From contig NZ_JACSCY010000015.1 in NCBI RefSeq assembly GCF_014333615.1, positions 79,118-143,117 of the forward strand: a stretch of 64,000 bases of DNA, read 5' to 3'. Source of the DNA: Hymenobacter citatus. Its GTDB lineage: Bacteria; Bacteroidota; Bacteroidia; Cytophagales; Hymenobacteraceae. Shown here piece after piece: positions 42,144 through 51,026 of this stretch. Under the pieces are notes generated by a model. It had not been told where the DNA came from, did no database searches, and was given only the letters and a program-made list of their open reading frames with translations. Each line of letters starts with the position of its first letter. The first letter of the stretch is position 1. Position numbers and translations under genes: made by a program.

Positions 42144-44855
42144 ATGGCGCAATCCTACCCTAAAGATAAAGTTAGACTACACGGGCGACACTGGGCACTA
42201 ACGGCGCTACTGGCGCTGGGTATTACCAACCTACACGCACAAAATCTTAATTATAAAAGCGCAAGCATTCAGAGCCTTTCAGGTACTTATACCGATTTGG
42301 GTACTGCCGGCACAGCCATTGCCACCGATAATACGGACAATGCAAATTCTGCTGTTCAGGATATTGGGTTCACATTCAGCTATAACGGGCAGAGCTTCAC
42401 GCAGTTCGTTTTGAACACGAATGGCTACCTCAAGCTGGGCAGCCAGGCACCCTCGCCGGCGCTCTATTTCGATGGCTCGCAGGTGACGACGGGTGGCCCG
42501 TTCAATAGCACCGCCGCTACCGACGTGAACCTGCTAGTGCCCTTCAATACGGACTGGTTGGGCACGCCCACCACCGAGTACCGGGTGGCCGTGACGGGCA
42601 CCGCGCCCAATCGCGTATGCATCGTGCAGTGGAAAGATGTGCAGGACAAAGCCCGTGCTACCACAGCCACCAGCACCACGGTGCTGGGCGAGCAATTTGC
42701 CACGGTTTCGTTTCAGGTGAAGCTCTACGAAACCACCAACAACATCGAATTCACCTACGGTAATGCCACGCCCGGCCCTGGCGCCGATGCTGCTAAGTAC
42801 GGCGCAGTTGGGGTAAAAGGCTCCGGCAATGCCAACGGGCAGCTCGTCACGCTTGTGAAGGGCTCTACCACTGCCTGGCTGAACGCTTCGCCGCAAGATG
42901 TTAACTACCCGCTGGCGAATAGCAACGGCTTCAACTTCCGTAAGACTGTATTGCCGGCCACGGGTAGTACATTCCGTTTCCGGCCTACCCAGCCAAACGA
43001 TGCCAGCCTAGTAACTATCTATACGCTGGGCAAGCTGCCGCTCAGTGGCGCGACGCCACACGTGATTCAGGGTGTGGTGCGCAATGTGGGCCTCAACCCG
43101 CTGACCAATGTACCCGTGACGCTGCAAGTGAGCGGTGCCAATACGTTTACCACTACCCAAACGGTGGCTTCGCTGCCAGTGGGTGCTACTACGGTGGTAT
43201 CATTTGCGGGCTTCACGCCCACGGCTGTCGGTAATAACACCATTACCGTATCGTTGCCGAACGACGACGTGAATGAGAATAACAGCAGCGCTACCACGCA
43301 GCAGGTAACCGATGGGGTATACTCTTACGCCACGCCGGGCGTAGGCCCCACCACCAGCTACGGCGGCAGTACTACGCCACTGGCCTTTTTGTCGCGCTTC
43401 ACGGCTACCGACAACCGCTCTGTGCAGGCCGTGAATGTGTACATTGGCGATGCGTCGGCTGTGGGCAAAGCCGTGTATGGCGTAGTCGTGAATACGCTGG
43501 GCGCCATTATTGGCCGCTCGCCCAACTACACAGTGACTACGGCCGACGTTGGCACGTACAAAACCTTCACCCTCTCGGCGCCGGTTCTGGTTTCTTCCAG
43601 TAATTTTTTCGTGGGCCTGGCCCTTACCCCCAACCCTACCTCCTATTTCCCGGTAGGTACCCAGGCACAGGCCCCTACACGCCGCATGGCCTCCTACCTG
43701 CTGGTACTAGGCGACGGCTCTGCGCCGAGTGACTATTCTACGAGCACAATCGGCAAGTTCATGATTGAAGCCGTAACGGCTCCCGCTACCTGCCTGCCAC
43801 CCGCTGCCCTGGCTGTTGCCGCTAACTCTGTTACTGCCACCGGCGCTACGTTGAGCTTCACGGCTCCGGCCGGCACTGCGCCTGCCAGCTATAGCCTGGT
43901 GTATGGTCCTACAGGGTTCGATCCGGCTACGGCGGGTGCCACTGCTACGGGTACGGCTTCGCCCATTGTCCTCACAGGTCTGACGCCGGCCACCACGTAC
44001 CAAGCCTATGTACGCAGCACATGCAGCAGCACTAGCGCCAGCCTATTTTCGGCACCGGTGACCTTTACTACATTGTGCACGCCTCCCGCGCCGCTGGCCA
44101 CGTTCCCATACAACGAGAACTTTGATGGCGTAACGGCCCCTGCCCTACCCTGCGGCTTTACGGTATTCGATGCTAATACCGATGGTTTCACCTGGACCAC
44201 TAGCACCGCTGCCGCCCGTAGTGGTGCCAATGCTCTCACGTATAACTTCAATAACCAAAGCCTGACCACCGCTGCCGACGACTGGGTGTTTACGCCGGCT
44301 CTCACCCTCCAGGCCGCGCAGCAATACCTGCTGTCGTTCTACTACCGCGTGGGCACTGCCACCACGCCCGAGCGCCTGGAAATTAAGGTAGGGACTGCGC
44401 CTACCGTGGCTGGCATGACGACCACGATTTTCACCAACAACAACCTCACGGCCACTACCTTCACCCAGGCCACAGCCCAGCCCATCCGGGTAGCGACTGA
44501 CGGCACGTACTACGTAGGCATGCACGTAATCAGCGCCGCCAACTCGTTCCGCCTATCGATTGATGATGTGACGCTGACGGCTGGCCCGCTGGCAGTCAAC
44601 CAAGCCCTGTCGCAGGCCGTGGCGGCCTACCCCAACCCTACTTCCGGCCTGCTGAATGTAGATCTGCGCAGCAGCAAGGCGCGCCAGGCACAGGCTACCG
44701 TGGTCAATTCTTTGGGCCAAACAGTCCTGACCCGCACGCTTTCCACTAAGCAGCCCGACCAGTTGGATCTGGCTACGCTGGCGGCGGGCATCTATACGCT
44801 AAAGCTTGATCTTGATGGCGAAACTGCTGTGAAGCGTATCAGCGTGCAGAAATAG
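42144..44855 (+). CDS. Second T9SS-sorted surface protein, paralogue of its neighbour
   Basis: A 903-residue secreted protein with the same domain order as the preceding gene: N-terminal domain (NLNYKSASIQSLSGTYTDLG), CARDB-like LNPLTNVPVTLQVSG, a jelly-roll-like middle (PTTSYGGSTTPLAFLSRF), FN3 (LAVAANSVTATGATLSF), choice-of-anchor J (FPYNENFDGVTAPALPCGFT) and CTD (AVNQALSQAVAAYPNPTSGLLNVDLR ... GIYTLKLDLDGETAVKRISVQK). The signal peptide is preceded by a basic N-terminus (MAQSYPKDKVRLHGRHW). The ATG at 42144 is chosen; the upstream TTG adds unconserved residues. The copies are diverged, especially in the middle domain, so duplication is not recent. Confidence 0.85.
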   Translation: MAQSYPKDKVRLHGRHWALTALLALGITNLHAQNLNYKSASIQSLSGTYTDLGTAGTAIATDNTDNANSAVQDIGFTFSYNGQSFTQFVLNTNGYLKLGSQAPSPALYFDGSQVTTGGPFNSTAATDVNLLVPFNTDWLGTPTTEYRVAVTGTAPNRVCIVQWKDVQDKARATTATSTTVLGEQFATVSFQVKLYETTNNIEFTYGNATPGPGADAAKYGAVGVKGSGNANGQLVTLVKGSTTAWLNASPQDVNYPLANSNGFNFRKTVLPATGSTFRFRPTQPNDASLVTIYTLGKLPLSGATPHVIQGVVRNVGLNPLTNVPVTLQVSGANTFTTTQTVASLPVGATTVVSFAGFTPTAVGNNTITVSLPNDDVNENNSSATTQQVTDGVYSYATPGVGPTTSYGGSTTPLAFLSRFTATDNRSVQAVNVYIGDASAVGKAVYGVVVNTLGAIIGRSPNYTVTTADVGTYKTFTLSAPVLVSSSNFFVGLALTPNPTSYFPVGTQAQAPTRRMASYLLVLGDGSAPSDYSTSTIGKFMIEAVTAPATCLPPAALAVAANSVTATGATLSFTAPAGTAPASYSLVYGPTGFDPATAGATATGTASPIVLTGLTPATTYQAYVRSTCSSTSASLFSAPVTFTTLCTPPAPLATFPYNENFDGVTAPALPCGFTVFDANTDGFTWTTSTAAARSGANALTYNFNNQSLTTAADDWVFTPALTLQAAQQYLLSFYYRVGTATTPERLEIKVGTAPTVAGMTTTIFTNNNLTATTFTQATAQPIRVATDGTYYVGMHVISAANSFRLSIDDVTLTAGPLAVNQALSQAVAAYPNPTSGLLNVDLRSSKARQAQATVVNSLGQTVLTRTLSTKQPDQLDLATLAAGIYTLKLDLDGETAVKRISVQK

Positions 44856-44859
44856 ATTG

Positions 44860-44926
44860 CTACTACTCATAGCAAAAAAGCCGGGCTACCCTGAGGGTAG
44901 CCCGGCTTTTTTGCTATGAGTAGTAG
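44860..44926. terminator. Bidirectional terminator with 33-bp perfect stem
   Basis: Arms 44860-44892 and 44894-44926 are perfectly complementary over 33 nt and include the core agccgggctaccct and a T6 run on each strand. It sits between the convergent T9SS cargo gene (+) and ccmF (-). Confidence 0.9.
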
Positions 44927-44933
44927 GCCTATG

Positions 44934-47531
44934 TTAGGCCACTTGGCGTGGACGCTGTACTGGCCGTGCCCGTAGTGGCTTGGCATCGTTGTCGGTGGCG
45001 GGTAGGGTGGCGCTGGTGTCGCGGCGGCGCTTCACGAAGGCCATGCCGAAGCCTAGGGCCATCAGCAGCGTACCGCTCCACAGCAGGTTGATAAAAGGCT
45101 TTTCCATCGCTTTCAGGATGATGTAGTCCTTTTGGGCCGTGCTTACACCGAAGGTGAACTTGCCCGCCGTAGGGTCTACATTCAGGAACGTCAGGCGCAG
45201 GCCCAGGTCTTCCGATTGGTCGGGCACGCGGCCTACCATGCGGTTGCGCACCACAAACATGGGGTGGATGTGGTACTGGCGCTTTTCACCGTACACAATA
45301 AAGTCGCCCTGAATGGCCAGGTCACCTTCTTTCAAATTCAAGCCAGCCGTTTGGTGCGCGGGTTCCACAGCACGCAGCACTGCAAAGTAGTCGTTGAGGT
45401 AGATGGTGTCGCCTACGCTCAGTACGTGCTCCGTTACCTCGCTCCAGTCGGGACCAGTGGTAGGCGGGGTAGCGCTTACGTGCGAGTAGATATCGTGGTC
45501 CCAGAACTTCTTGATATCAGGCGAAGCCAGCAGGCCGCCCATCTCCTCGTTGGCCTGGGCACGGGGGAACAGCTCGAAGGTTTTGCCGCTTTTCTTCTCC
45601 TTGTACTCCACGCGGTAGTAGGTGTTCTCGGGCAGAATTTCCAGCGTATCGCCAGCCTTGTAGTACACTTTGCCGCCGCGTTTCACGTCGCCGCGGGCAA
45701 CGGCCTTGTACTCGTCGTCGGTGCGGAATAGCAGCTCTTTGTTGACGTAGCCAGGCACGCCGGGCACGTCAAGATACTGACCGGTATAGCTCACTTCATA
45801 TGGTCCCATAGGCGCCCCCTCGTTGCGCCACAGCAGCACGTTGTCGCGGTTCAGTTCCTCGTTGAATTCCTTGGAATACACCAGGCCCGATACGTTGCCG
45901 GAGATAATGTTGGAGTAGCCGGCCGAGGCCAGAATACCCAGCAGCATCAGCGCTACGCCAATGTGCGCCACGCCGCCACCCGACAGGCTCACCTTGCGCC
46001 GTAGCAGCGTGAGCACCATGCTCAGGTTGGCCAGTACACCAAACAGTGCCGTGGTGAGCAGCACGATATACACTGGTTTCATTTCCAGCTTATTGTAGCG
46101 CACCAGCAAAATCACTAAGGCAGCGCCCAGCAGCGTGAGGATGCCCGGCACCGTAAGCGAGTTGGTGAGGCTTTCCTTATCATTTTTCTGCCACCACATC
46201 ACCTGTGCCAGCCCCGACAGGAAGACTACACCTACCCCCATCCACAGCTGAATTTTGGTGTAGTGCCCAATCTGGTCGGCGGGTAGGGCCAGGTTGGATT
46301 TGATGCCGATGAAGCCTAAGAAGGCGTTGTACACCGGAATGCTGGTAGTAACCAGCACCTGAAACGCGCCCAGGCATAGCACGGTAGCACCCACAAACAC
46401 CCACAGTTCCGGATTATAGGTAGTCAATTCTTTCTCCGAAACCGGAATGGAGCGCCAGCGCGCTACCAGCAACGCCACGGACAGCACAGCGAAAACACCT
46501 AGGTAAATCAACAACTGGCCCGATAAGCCAAGGTCTGTAAAGGAGTGCACCGAGGCGTTGCCCAACACGCCGCTACGTGTGAGGAAGGTAGCGTACAGCA
46601 CCAGCACAAACGTGGCAATAACCAGCACAAACGACGTGCGCAGGCCGGTTTTACCACGCTTCCATAGGATGAGGCCGTGCAACGAAGCCACCAGCACCAA
46701 CCACGGGATATACACGGCATTTTCCACTGGGTCCCAGTTCCAATAGCCACCAAAGTTCAGGGTTTCGTAGGCCCAGTAGGCGCCCATCATCACCCCTACC
46801 CCTAGCACTAGGCCACCTACCAGCGTCCAGCGGATGGCGGGCTGCACCCAAGCGGTCAACTCGCGTTTCCAGAGGCCGGCCATGGCGTAGGCAAATGGCA
46901 CCAATGTGAGAGCAAAGCCCAGGAACAGCGTGGGCGGGTGAATTACCATCCAGTAGTTCTGGAGCAGGGCATTCAGGCCGGTGCCGTCTTTGGGAATAAA
47001 GTTAGGGTCCGTTTTGAAAACCGGAATATCCAGGAAGTCGCGCAGCAGAATAAACGGCGAGGAGCCAATCTTGACGTCGCCAATTACCACCCCCAGAATC
47101 ATGGAAACCAGGAACAATTGCACGCCCGCAAACACGGCCATCACCGGCGCTTCCCACTTCTTGCTGTACCGGATAAGAACGAAGCCCAGTACTACCTGCC
47201 AGAAAATCCAGAGCAGGAACGAGCCCTCCTGACCTTCCCAGAAACAGGAAATCATGTAGTACACCGGCAGGTGGTTGCTGCTGTGGCTCCAAGCGTAGTA
47301 GTACTCGTAGTGGTGGCCGTGGATGATGGCGAACAAGCTGGCAATAACGGCCAGCACAGCCGCCCCGTGCACGAAGAACGCACCACGAGCCAACCGCTGC
47401 CAGCCCAAATCGGTAGTGCCCAGCGGCTGGTCTTTGGCCGCCATGTAGTAGGAATAGGCCGCTACGCAGGCCGCCGCAAACGCTACAATGACACTTGCGT
47501 GTCCCAGGTCGCCGATGAACGTGTTTAGCAT
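44934..47531 (-). CDS. ccmF: Cytochrome c maturation heme lyase CcmF
   Basis: An 865-residue polytopic membrane protein. The heme-handling WWD signature is visible as FGGYWNWDPVENAVYIPWL, and the flanking GHHYEYYYAWSHSS and WMVIHPPTLFLGFALT are typical of CcmF. The C-terminal part has a periplasmic domain (about residues 540-810) ending in a last membrane helix INLLWSGTLLMALGFGMAF. CcmF ligates heme from holo-CcmE to apocytochrome c. In System I it works with CcmH; no CcmH or CcmG is next to it. It is the last gene of a minus-strand ccm run and lies 46 nt after the preceding stop. Confidence 0.95.
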   Translation of the reverse strand: MLNTFIGDLGHASVIVAFAAACVAAYSYYMAAKDQPLGTTDLGWQRLARGAFFVHGAAVLAVIASLFAIIHGHHYEYYYAWSHSSNHLPVYYMISCFWEGQEGSFLLWIFWQVVLGFVLIRYSKKWEAPVMAVFAGVQLFLVSMILGVVIGDVKIGSSPFILLRDFLDIPVFKTDPNFIPKDGTGLNALLQNYWMVIHPPTLFLGFALTLVPFAYAMAGLWKRELTAWVQPAIRWTLVGGLVLGVGVMMGAYWAYETLNFGGYWNWDPVENAVYIPWLVLVASLHGLILWKRGKTGLRTSFVLVIATFVLVLYATFLTRSGVLGNASVHSFTDLGLSGQLLIYLGVFAVLSVALLVARWRSIPVSEKELTTYNPELWVFVGATVLCLGAFQVLVTTSIPVYNAFLGFIGIKSNLALPADQIGHYTKIQLWMGVGVVFLSGLAQVMWWQKNDKESLTNSLTVPGILTLLGAALVILLVRYNKLEMKPVYIVLLTTALFGVLANLSMVLTLLRRKVSLSGGGVAHIGVALMLLGILASAGYSNIISGNVSGLVYSKEFNEELNRDNVLLWRNEGAPMGPYEVSYTGQYLDVPGVPGYVNKELLFRTDDEYKAVARGDVKRGGKVYYKAGDTLEILPENTYYRVEYKEKKSGKTFELFPRAQANEEMGGLLASPDIKKFWDHDIYSHVSATPPTTGPDWSEVTEHVLSVGDTIYLNDYFAVLRAVEPAHQTAGLNLKEGDLAIQGDFIVYGEKRQYHIHPMFVVRNRMVGRVPDQSEDLGLRLTFLNVDPTAGKFTFGVSTAQKDYIILKAMEKPFINLLWSGTLLMALGFGMAFVKRRRDTSATLPATDNDAKPLRARPVQRPRQVA

Positions 47532-47577
47532 AAACTGTTTGTTGAAAAGACTTGCTGCGTAGTGCTCGAAGGGTGCT

Positions 47578-48561
47578 CTACTTTCGTTTTTCGGTGGTAT
47601 ACAAATGCTTCAGGCGGGCCTGATGCTGCCGTCGTTGCCACTGCATCATGGTTCGGGAGTCTCGCTGCCGGGTGGCGGCTTGCTTCTTGGCGGCTGAAGG
47701 CATCCGCTGCACGTAGGCCACCCACTGTTGCTGCAACAGCAGCGGCGGCGCGTTGTTGGGCGCTTCGGCTACTATTTGGTAGAGGTAGCGGCCGGGCGCG
47801 GCGAGCGTATCGGTGTAGGAGTAGCGTTGGTCGCTGCTACCGTAGGTGGTACGACCCACCTCCAGCGCCGCTAGCGGCTGGCTGCGAAACTGCGCTGCCT
47901 CGCGGCGCACCACCTGAAACCGGGTGGTGCTACCCAAAGAGTCGGGTAGGGTCCAGTGCAGCCGTACTACCCTGGCATCGGTAGGCACTACGCTGCTCAA
48001 TGAGGGCTCAGTGGCGGCAGGGCGGCCTTGTGGTTGCTGACTGACGGCTAGCGTAAACTGGCAAAAGTCTTTCAGGTAGCCATCCACATCCAGCAAGTAG
48101 GGCTGCCCGGCTTGCAGACTATCCAACATCACAAATACATCGTCCTGGCTGCCTAACGAGGTGCAGGACAGTACCCGGTAGGTAACAGGCTGGCAAGGAG
48201 TACCCGTAAGCACCACCAGCTGCACACCACGAGTGTCGCGGCACTTTTGCCCGCTGATATTCACGTAGTAACGCCCCGAAACCGATGGCGTGAACTCGAA
48301 CCACTGGTCGTTGTGGTACTCGATGCACTTACCCGTAAGCTTTTCATCGACGCAGGCCCACTGCACAGTGCAGCCCGTTGTGGTAGATAGTACTTGCTCG
48401 TTCAGGCGCAGCACGCGGCGCTGCTCAATGTCATCGTTGGGTACCTGTGCTGTGGCAACGTGGAATGCCCCTTGCAGCAGCAACAACGGAAAAGACACGC
48501 GGAATCCGAAGCGAAACGACGCTTTCGAAATCCATACGTTATTCCGTTGCTCATTACTCAT
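47578..48561 (-). CDS. Secreted Cys-rich protein with FN3-like domain, embedded in the ccm operon
   Basis: A 327-residue protein that I do not recognise. A hydrophobic N-terminal segment (FRFGFRVSFPLLLLQGAFHVATAQ) predicts export. The first half of the mature protein contains several cysteines (TGCTVQWACV, KCIEYHND, QKCRDTRG, TPCQPVTYRVLSCTS, DFCQFTL), suggesting a disulfide-stabilised beta domain. The second half is FN3-like (VPTDARVVRLHWTLPDSLGSTTRFQVVRR). The C-terminal about 35 residues are basic and Gln/Arg-rich (KKQAATRQRDSRTMMQWQRRQ). Its ATG overlaps the ccmE stop by one base (TAATG at 48559-48563), so it is translationally coupled and presumably co-functions with cytochrome c maturation, though that is inference. 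No CxxC or heme-binding CxxCH is present. Confidence 0.7.
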   Translation of the reverse strand: MSNEQRNNVWISKASFRFGFRVSFPLLLLQGAFHVATAQVPNDDIEQRRVLRLNEQVLSTTTGCTVQWACVDEKLTGKCIEYHNDQWFEFTPSVSGRYYVNISGQKCRDTRGVQLVVLTGTPCQPVTYRVLSCTSLGSQDDVFVMLDSLQAGQPYLLDVDGYLKDFCQFTLAVSQQPQGRPAATEPSLSSVVPTDARVVRLHWTLPDSLGSTTRFQVVRREAAQFRSQPLAALEVGRTTYGSSDQRYSYTDTLAAPGRYLYQIVAEAPNNAPPLLLQQQWVAYVQRMPSAAKKQAATRQRDSRTMMQWQRRQHQARLKHLYTTEKRK

Positions 48562-48983
48562 TACATAGACGCCGTGGCGCCTTTTATGTCTTTCTCCACG
48601 TATTTTGAGGGGCACTTCAGCAGGATCTTATCGGCCACGAACACGTCGTTGCGCATGGCGCCGGTAATCACTACCTGCTCCGATTTGTCAAAATCCTGGG
48701 GCTTGGGGTTGAAGTACACCACGCGTTGAGCGATGCGGTTGGTGTCCACCAGAGTGAAAGCAAAATAGTTGGGGTCGAGGGTAGGGTTGTACTCCAGGCC
48801 CATAATCTGCTGACCACTGCGCGGCAGGCGGCCTACCACGTGCACTTTGGTGTTCTTACCCTCAGCGGCCAGTTCACGGGCCTCTTTAAACGAAACGTAC
48901 TGGCTGACATCGGCCGAGGTAGTCATCAGGATACCAATGGCGGCGGCGATAACAGCCAAAATGAGAATGTGCGATTTCTTCAT
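48561..48983 (-). CDS. ccmE: Heme chaperone CcmE, CxxxY variant
   Basis: A 140-residue protein: an N-terminal membrane anchor (ILILAVIAAAIGILM) and a periplasmic OB-fold (YVSFKEARELAAEGKNTKVHVVGRLP, VYFNPKPQDFDKSEQVVITGAM, VFVADKILLKCPSKY). In classical CcmE the heme is bound covalently by His in HxxxY; here that position is Cys124 in CPSKY (Tyr128). This CxxxY form is known from archaea and some bacteria that use a variant System I lacking CcmH. It accepts heme from CcmC and passes it to CcmF. Its stop overlaps the start of the next gene. A -7 element lies 120 nt upstream. Confidence 0.93.
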   Translation of the reverse strand: MKKSHILILAVIAAAIGILMTTSADVSQYVSFKEARELAAEGKNTKVHVVGRLPRSGQQIMGLEYNPTLDPNYFAFTLVDTNRIAQRVVYFNPKPQDFDKSEQVVITGAMRNDVFVADKILLKCPSKYVEKDIKGATASM

Positions 48984-49102
48984 GGGTGCAAAAAAGCGGA
49001 AGACGCGGCGCTGCCGAAAAGCGACAGCAACTCAGAACAAGAAAGCCGGGTAGAAAAGTCCCCTACCCGTAAAAAGCATGAGACTAAATCTGTTGCCCGC
49101 GG

Positions 49103-49110
49103 CAAAAGTA
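49103..49110 (-). promoter_or_regulatory. -7 promoter element before ccmE
   Basis: Minus-strand TACTTTTG, exact TAnnTTTG match, 120 nt upstream of ccmE and just after the ccmD-like gene. It could drive ccmE, the unknown gene and ccmF separately from ccmBCD. Confidence 0.55.
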
Positions 49111-49157
49111 CGCACGCAATCGGCAACTATTGTGGAAGAGCGCTCGTAGAGGCGCGC

Positions 49158-49406
49158 CTAGTCGCGCACCTCCTTCTCTAGACGGCTGATTTTGCGGTCC
49201 AGCGAAATCAAAAAAAACAGCAACCCAGCCAGCACTACGGCAATAACGGTTACTACCACGTAGATTTTGCCGCTCTGGCGCAGAGCGTCAGCCATTTCGG
49301 GCTCGTCGGGTGATTGTGCCACAGCGCGCAGTATTGGCAGTAGCAGTGCAGCAAGCAACGCAACTACCCGTATCGTCCTACCTTTCTTCACCAATCCAAG
49401 ACCCAT
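49158..49406 (-). CDS. ccmD: CcmD-like small membrane protein
   Basis: An 82-residue protein with a signal-like first segment (VVALLAALLLPILRAVAQ), then a helix (IYVVVTVIAVVLAGLLFFLISLDRKISRLEKEV) ending in a basic cytoplasmic coil, the CcmD pattern. CcmD stabilises the CcmC-CcmE heme complex. I chose the ATG at 49406, one base after the ccmC stop (TAATATG); the ATG at 49427, overlapping ccmC, is a possible alternative. It is longer than the usual about 60 residues because of the extra N-terminal segment. Confidence 0.75.
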   Translation of the reverse strand: MGLGLVKKGRTIRVVALLAALLLPILRAVAQSPDEPEMADALRQSGKIYVVVTVIAVVLAGLLFFLISLDRKISRLEKEVRD

Positions 49407-49407
49407 A

Positions 49408-50079
49408 TTACGCAAGCTGTTTGTCATACACTTTTTGTTTGAGAAAGGCCACACGACTAGCTAGTTGCGCCAGCCAAAATCCTAATAGCGTCCAGCCAAT
49501 CACGGCGGGATAGAATACCAAGCGCATGTTGCTGTCCAGGTCGTACTTGGCAAACGCTGGGTTGCCGCCCGCGCCGGGATGCAGCGAGGCCGTCAGGCGT
49601 GGCAGGATAAAGAACAGCGGCATGGCCGCTGCAAAGGCGAAGATGTTGTAGATGGCCGAAATACGGGCGCGCTGCTGCTCGTCCTGGAAAGACGAGCGTA
49701 GCACCAGGTAGGCGCCATAAATGAGCATGGCAATGGCGGCGCCGTTGAGCTTGGGGTCGTTGGTCCACCACGCGCCCCAAGTGTATTTGGCCCAGATGCT
49801 ACCCGTAGCCAACCCCACAAAACCCATGTAAATGCCGGTTTTGGCGGCTTCGTGCGAGAGAATATCCAGCTGCGGGGTAGGTGTGCGCAAGTAGCGCACC
49901 GAGTAATAAACCGAGGCCGTGAGCACCGCCGTCATGCCAAACCACATAGGCACGTGAAAGTATAGGTTGCGAATGCTCTCGTTGAGGATTGCCAGCCGGG
50001 GCACCGGCATCAGCAGGCCCGCCACCGCCACATACAGCAGCAGCACCACGGCCAGACCTTTCCACCAATTGTTTTTCAT
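49408..50079 (-). CDS. ccmC: Heme exporter/handler CcmC
   Basis: A 223-residue membrane protein with six helices. The heme-handling WWD motif is KYTWGAWWTNDPKL, near residue 100. ILNESIRNLYFHVPMWFGM and GYDxxHEAAK-like LDILSHEAAKTGIYMGFVGLATG are typical of CcmC. CcmC loads heme onto CcmE in the periplasm. It is flanked by ccmB (upstream) and ccmD (downstream, one base after the stop). The ccmA ATPase is not in this window. Confidence 0.95.
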   Translation of the reverse strand: MKNNWWKGLAVVLLLYVAVAGLLMPVPRLAILNESIRNLYFHVPMWFGMTAVLTASVYYSVRYLRTPTPQLDILSHEAAKTGIYMGFVGLATGSIWAKYTWGAWWTNDPKLNGAAIAMLIYGAYLVLRSSFQDEQQRARISAIYNIFAFAAAMPLFFILPRLTASLHPGAGGNPAFAKYDLDSNMRLVFYPAVIGWTLLGFWLAQLASRVAFLKQKVYDKQLA

Positions 50080-50188
50080 AAGCTACTTGCTGCTATACCC
50101 GAAGGCCGCAGTCTTTGGTGAACGAAGAGAAACAGTATACAAATTCCGGACAGTCAACATTAATTCTGCATGAAAAGCTGAGCACGGA

Positions 50189-50860
50189 TTAGGAACGCCA
50201 CAGGAAGGGAAAAAGTAGATAGGAAACGGCCCCTACAATCATATTTAGCGCTACCAGCGTGAGCAAAGAGCTGCGGCTGGCATCGAACTCCAGCCCATCC
50301 AGGGCGTTTTTAGAAACTTTGATGAGCAGCAGCAACATCGGAATCATTAAGGGAAAGCCCAGAATGGCCATGAGCGTGTGGCTGTTGGTGGCCTTGGCCG
50401 CAATGCCCGATACCAGCGTGAGCGTGGAGGCAAACCCAATGGCCCCCAGCGCCATATTCAACAGAAAAAGCGGCACGTCTTGCACTGGGTTGCCCAGCAC
50501 CAGCGCGTACAACGCAAACCCTACCCCACCCAGCCCCAGCAACAGCAGCACGTTGTAACCGATTTTGGCCAGAATCACGGCCTGCGGCCGCACCAGCGCA
50601 TAGTAGTAGAGCTGTCGGCCGCGGCTTTCCTGCAAAAAGCCTTTGGCCACGGCATTCACGGCTGTAAACAGCAGGATAATCCAGAACAGCGCGTTCCAGG
50701 CGGGTGCTGGCAGTTCGCCCCCGCGCAACGCAAAGCTGATGTAGCACACGAACACGGTGCTGCCCACGTACAGCAACATGCCGCTGAGGGTAGCACGCTG
50801 CCGCCATTCCAGACGAAAGTCTTTCTGCATCAGATAGCCAATCTCACGAACGAGCTGCAT
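50189..50860 (-). CDS. ccmB: ABC transporter permease CcmB
   Basis: A 223-residue membrane protein with six helices. Family features are REIGYLMQKDFRLEWRQRATLSGMLLYV near the start, FLQESRGRQLYYYALVRPQAVILAKI and NSHTLMAILGFPLMIPMLLLLIKV. CcmB pairs with the CcmA ATPase to release holo-CcmE. The ATG at 50860 is used, because the longer start at 50899 runs through the exact -7 element at 50886-50893. ccmA is not encoded here. It heads the ccm run, 109 nt before ccmC. Confidence 0.9.
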   Translation of the reverse strand: MQLVREIGYLMQKDFRLEWRQRATLSGMLLYVGSTVFVCYISFALRGGELPAPAWNALFWIILLFTAVNAVAKGFLQESRGRQLYYYALVRPQAVILAKIGYNVLLLLGLGGVGFALYALVLGNPVQDVPLFLLNMALGAIGFASTLTLVSGIAAKATNSHTLMAILGFPLMIPMLLLLIKVSKNALDGLEFDASRSSLLTLVALNMIVGAVSYLLFPFLWRS

Positions 50861-50885
50861 GGGAAGCGGGGTAGAAAACGGACCG

Positions 50886-50893
50886 CAAAGATA
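50886..50893 (-). promoter_or_regulatory. -7 promoter element for ccmB
   Basis: Minus-strand TATCTTTG, exact TAnnTTTG match, 26 nt upstream of the ccmB ATG. It excludes the longer start at 50899. Confidence 0.6.
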
Positions 50894-50963
50894 CGGCACG
50901 CGAACTTAGGGTAGGCAGATCCATCACCATCAAAGATGCTAGTTGCTCCTGATTCTTCTTAAA

Positions 50964-51000
50964 AACAACAGCCGCCACGATGTATCGCGGCGGCTGTTTT
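50964..51000 (-). terminator. Terminator after the large outer-membrane protein gene
   Basis: GC-rich stem acagccgcc / ggcggctgt around a short variable loop, with an A-run on the left (T-run on the minus strand). It terminates the gene ending at 51027. Confidence 0.75.
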
Positions 51001-51026
51001 GCTAGGCCTTTGCCTGCGTTTAGACC

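Noticed and set aside
50861..50899. Longer ccmB start at 50899
   Set aside because: It would translate through the exact -7 promoter element at 50886-50893; the ATG at 50860 fits CcmB.
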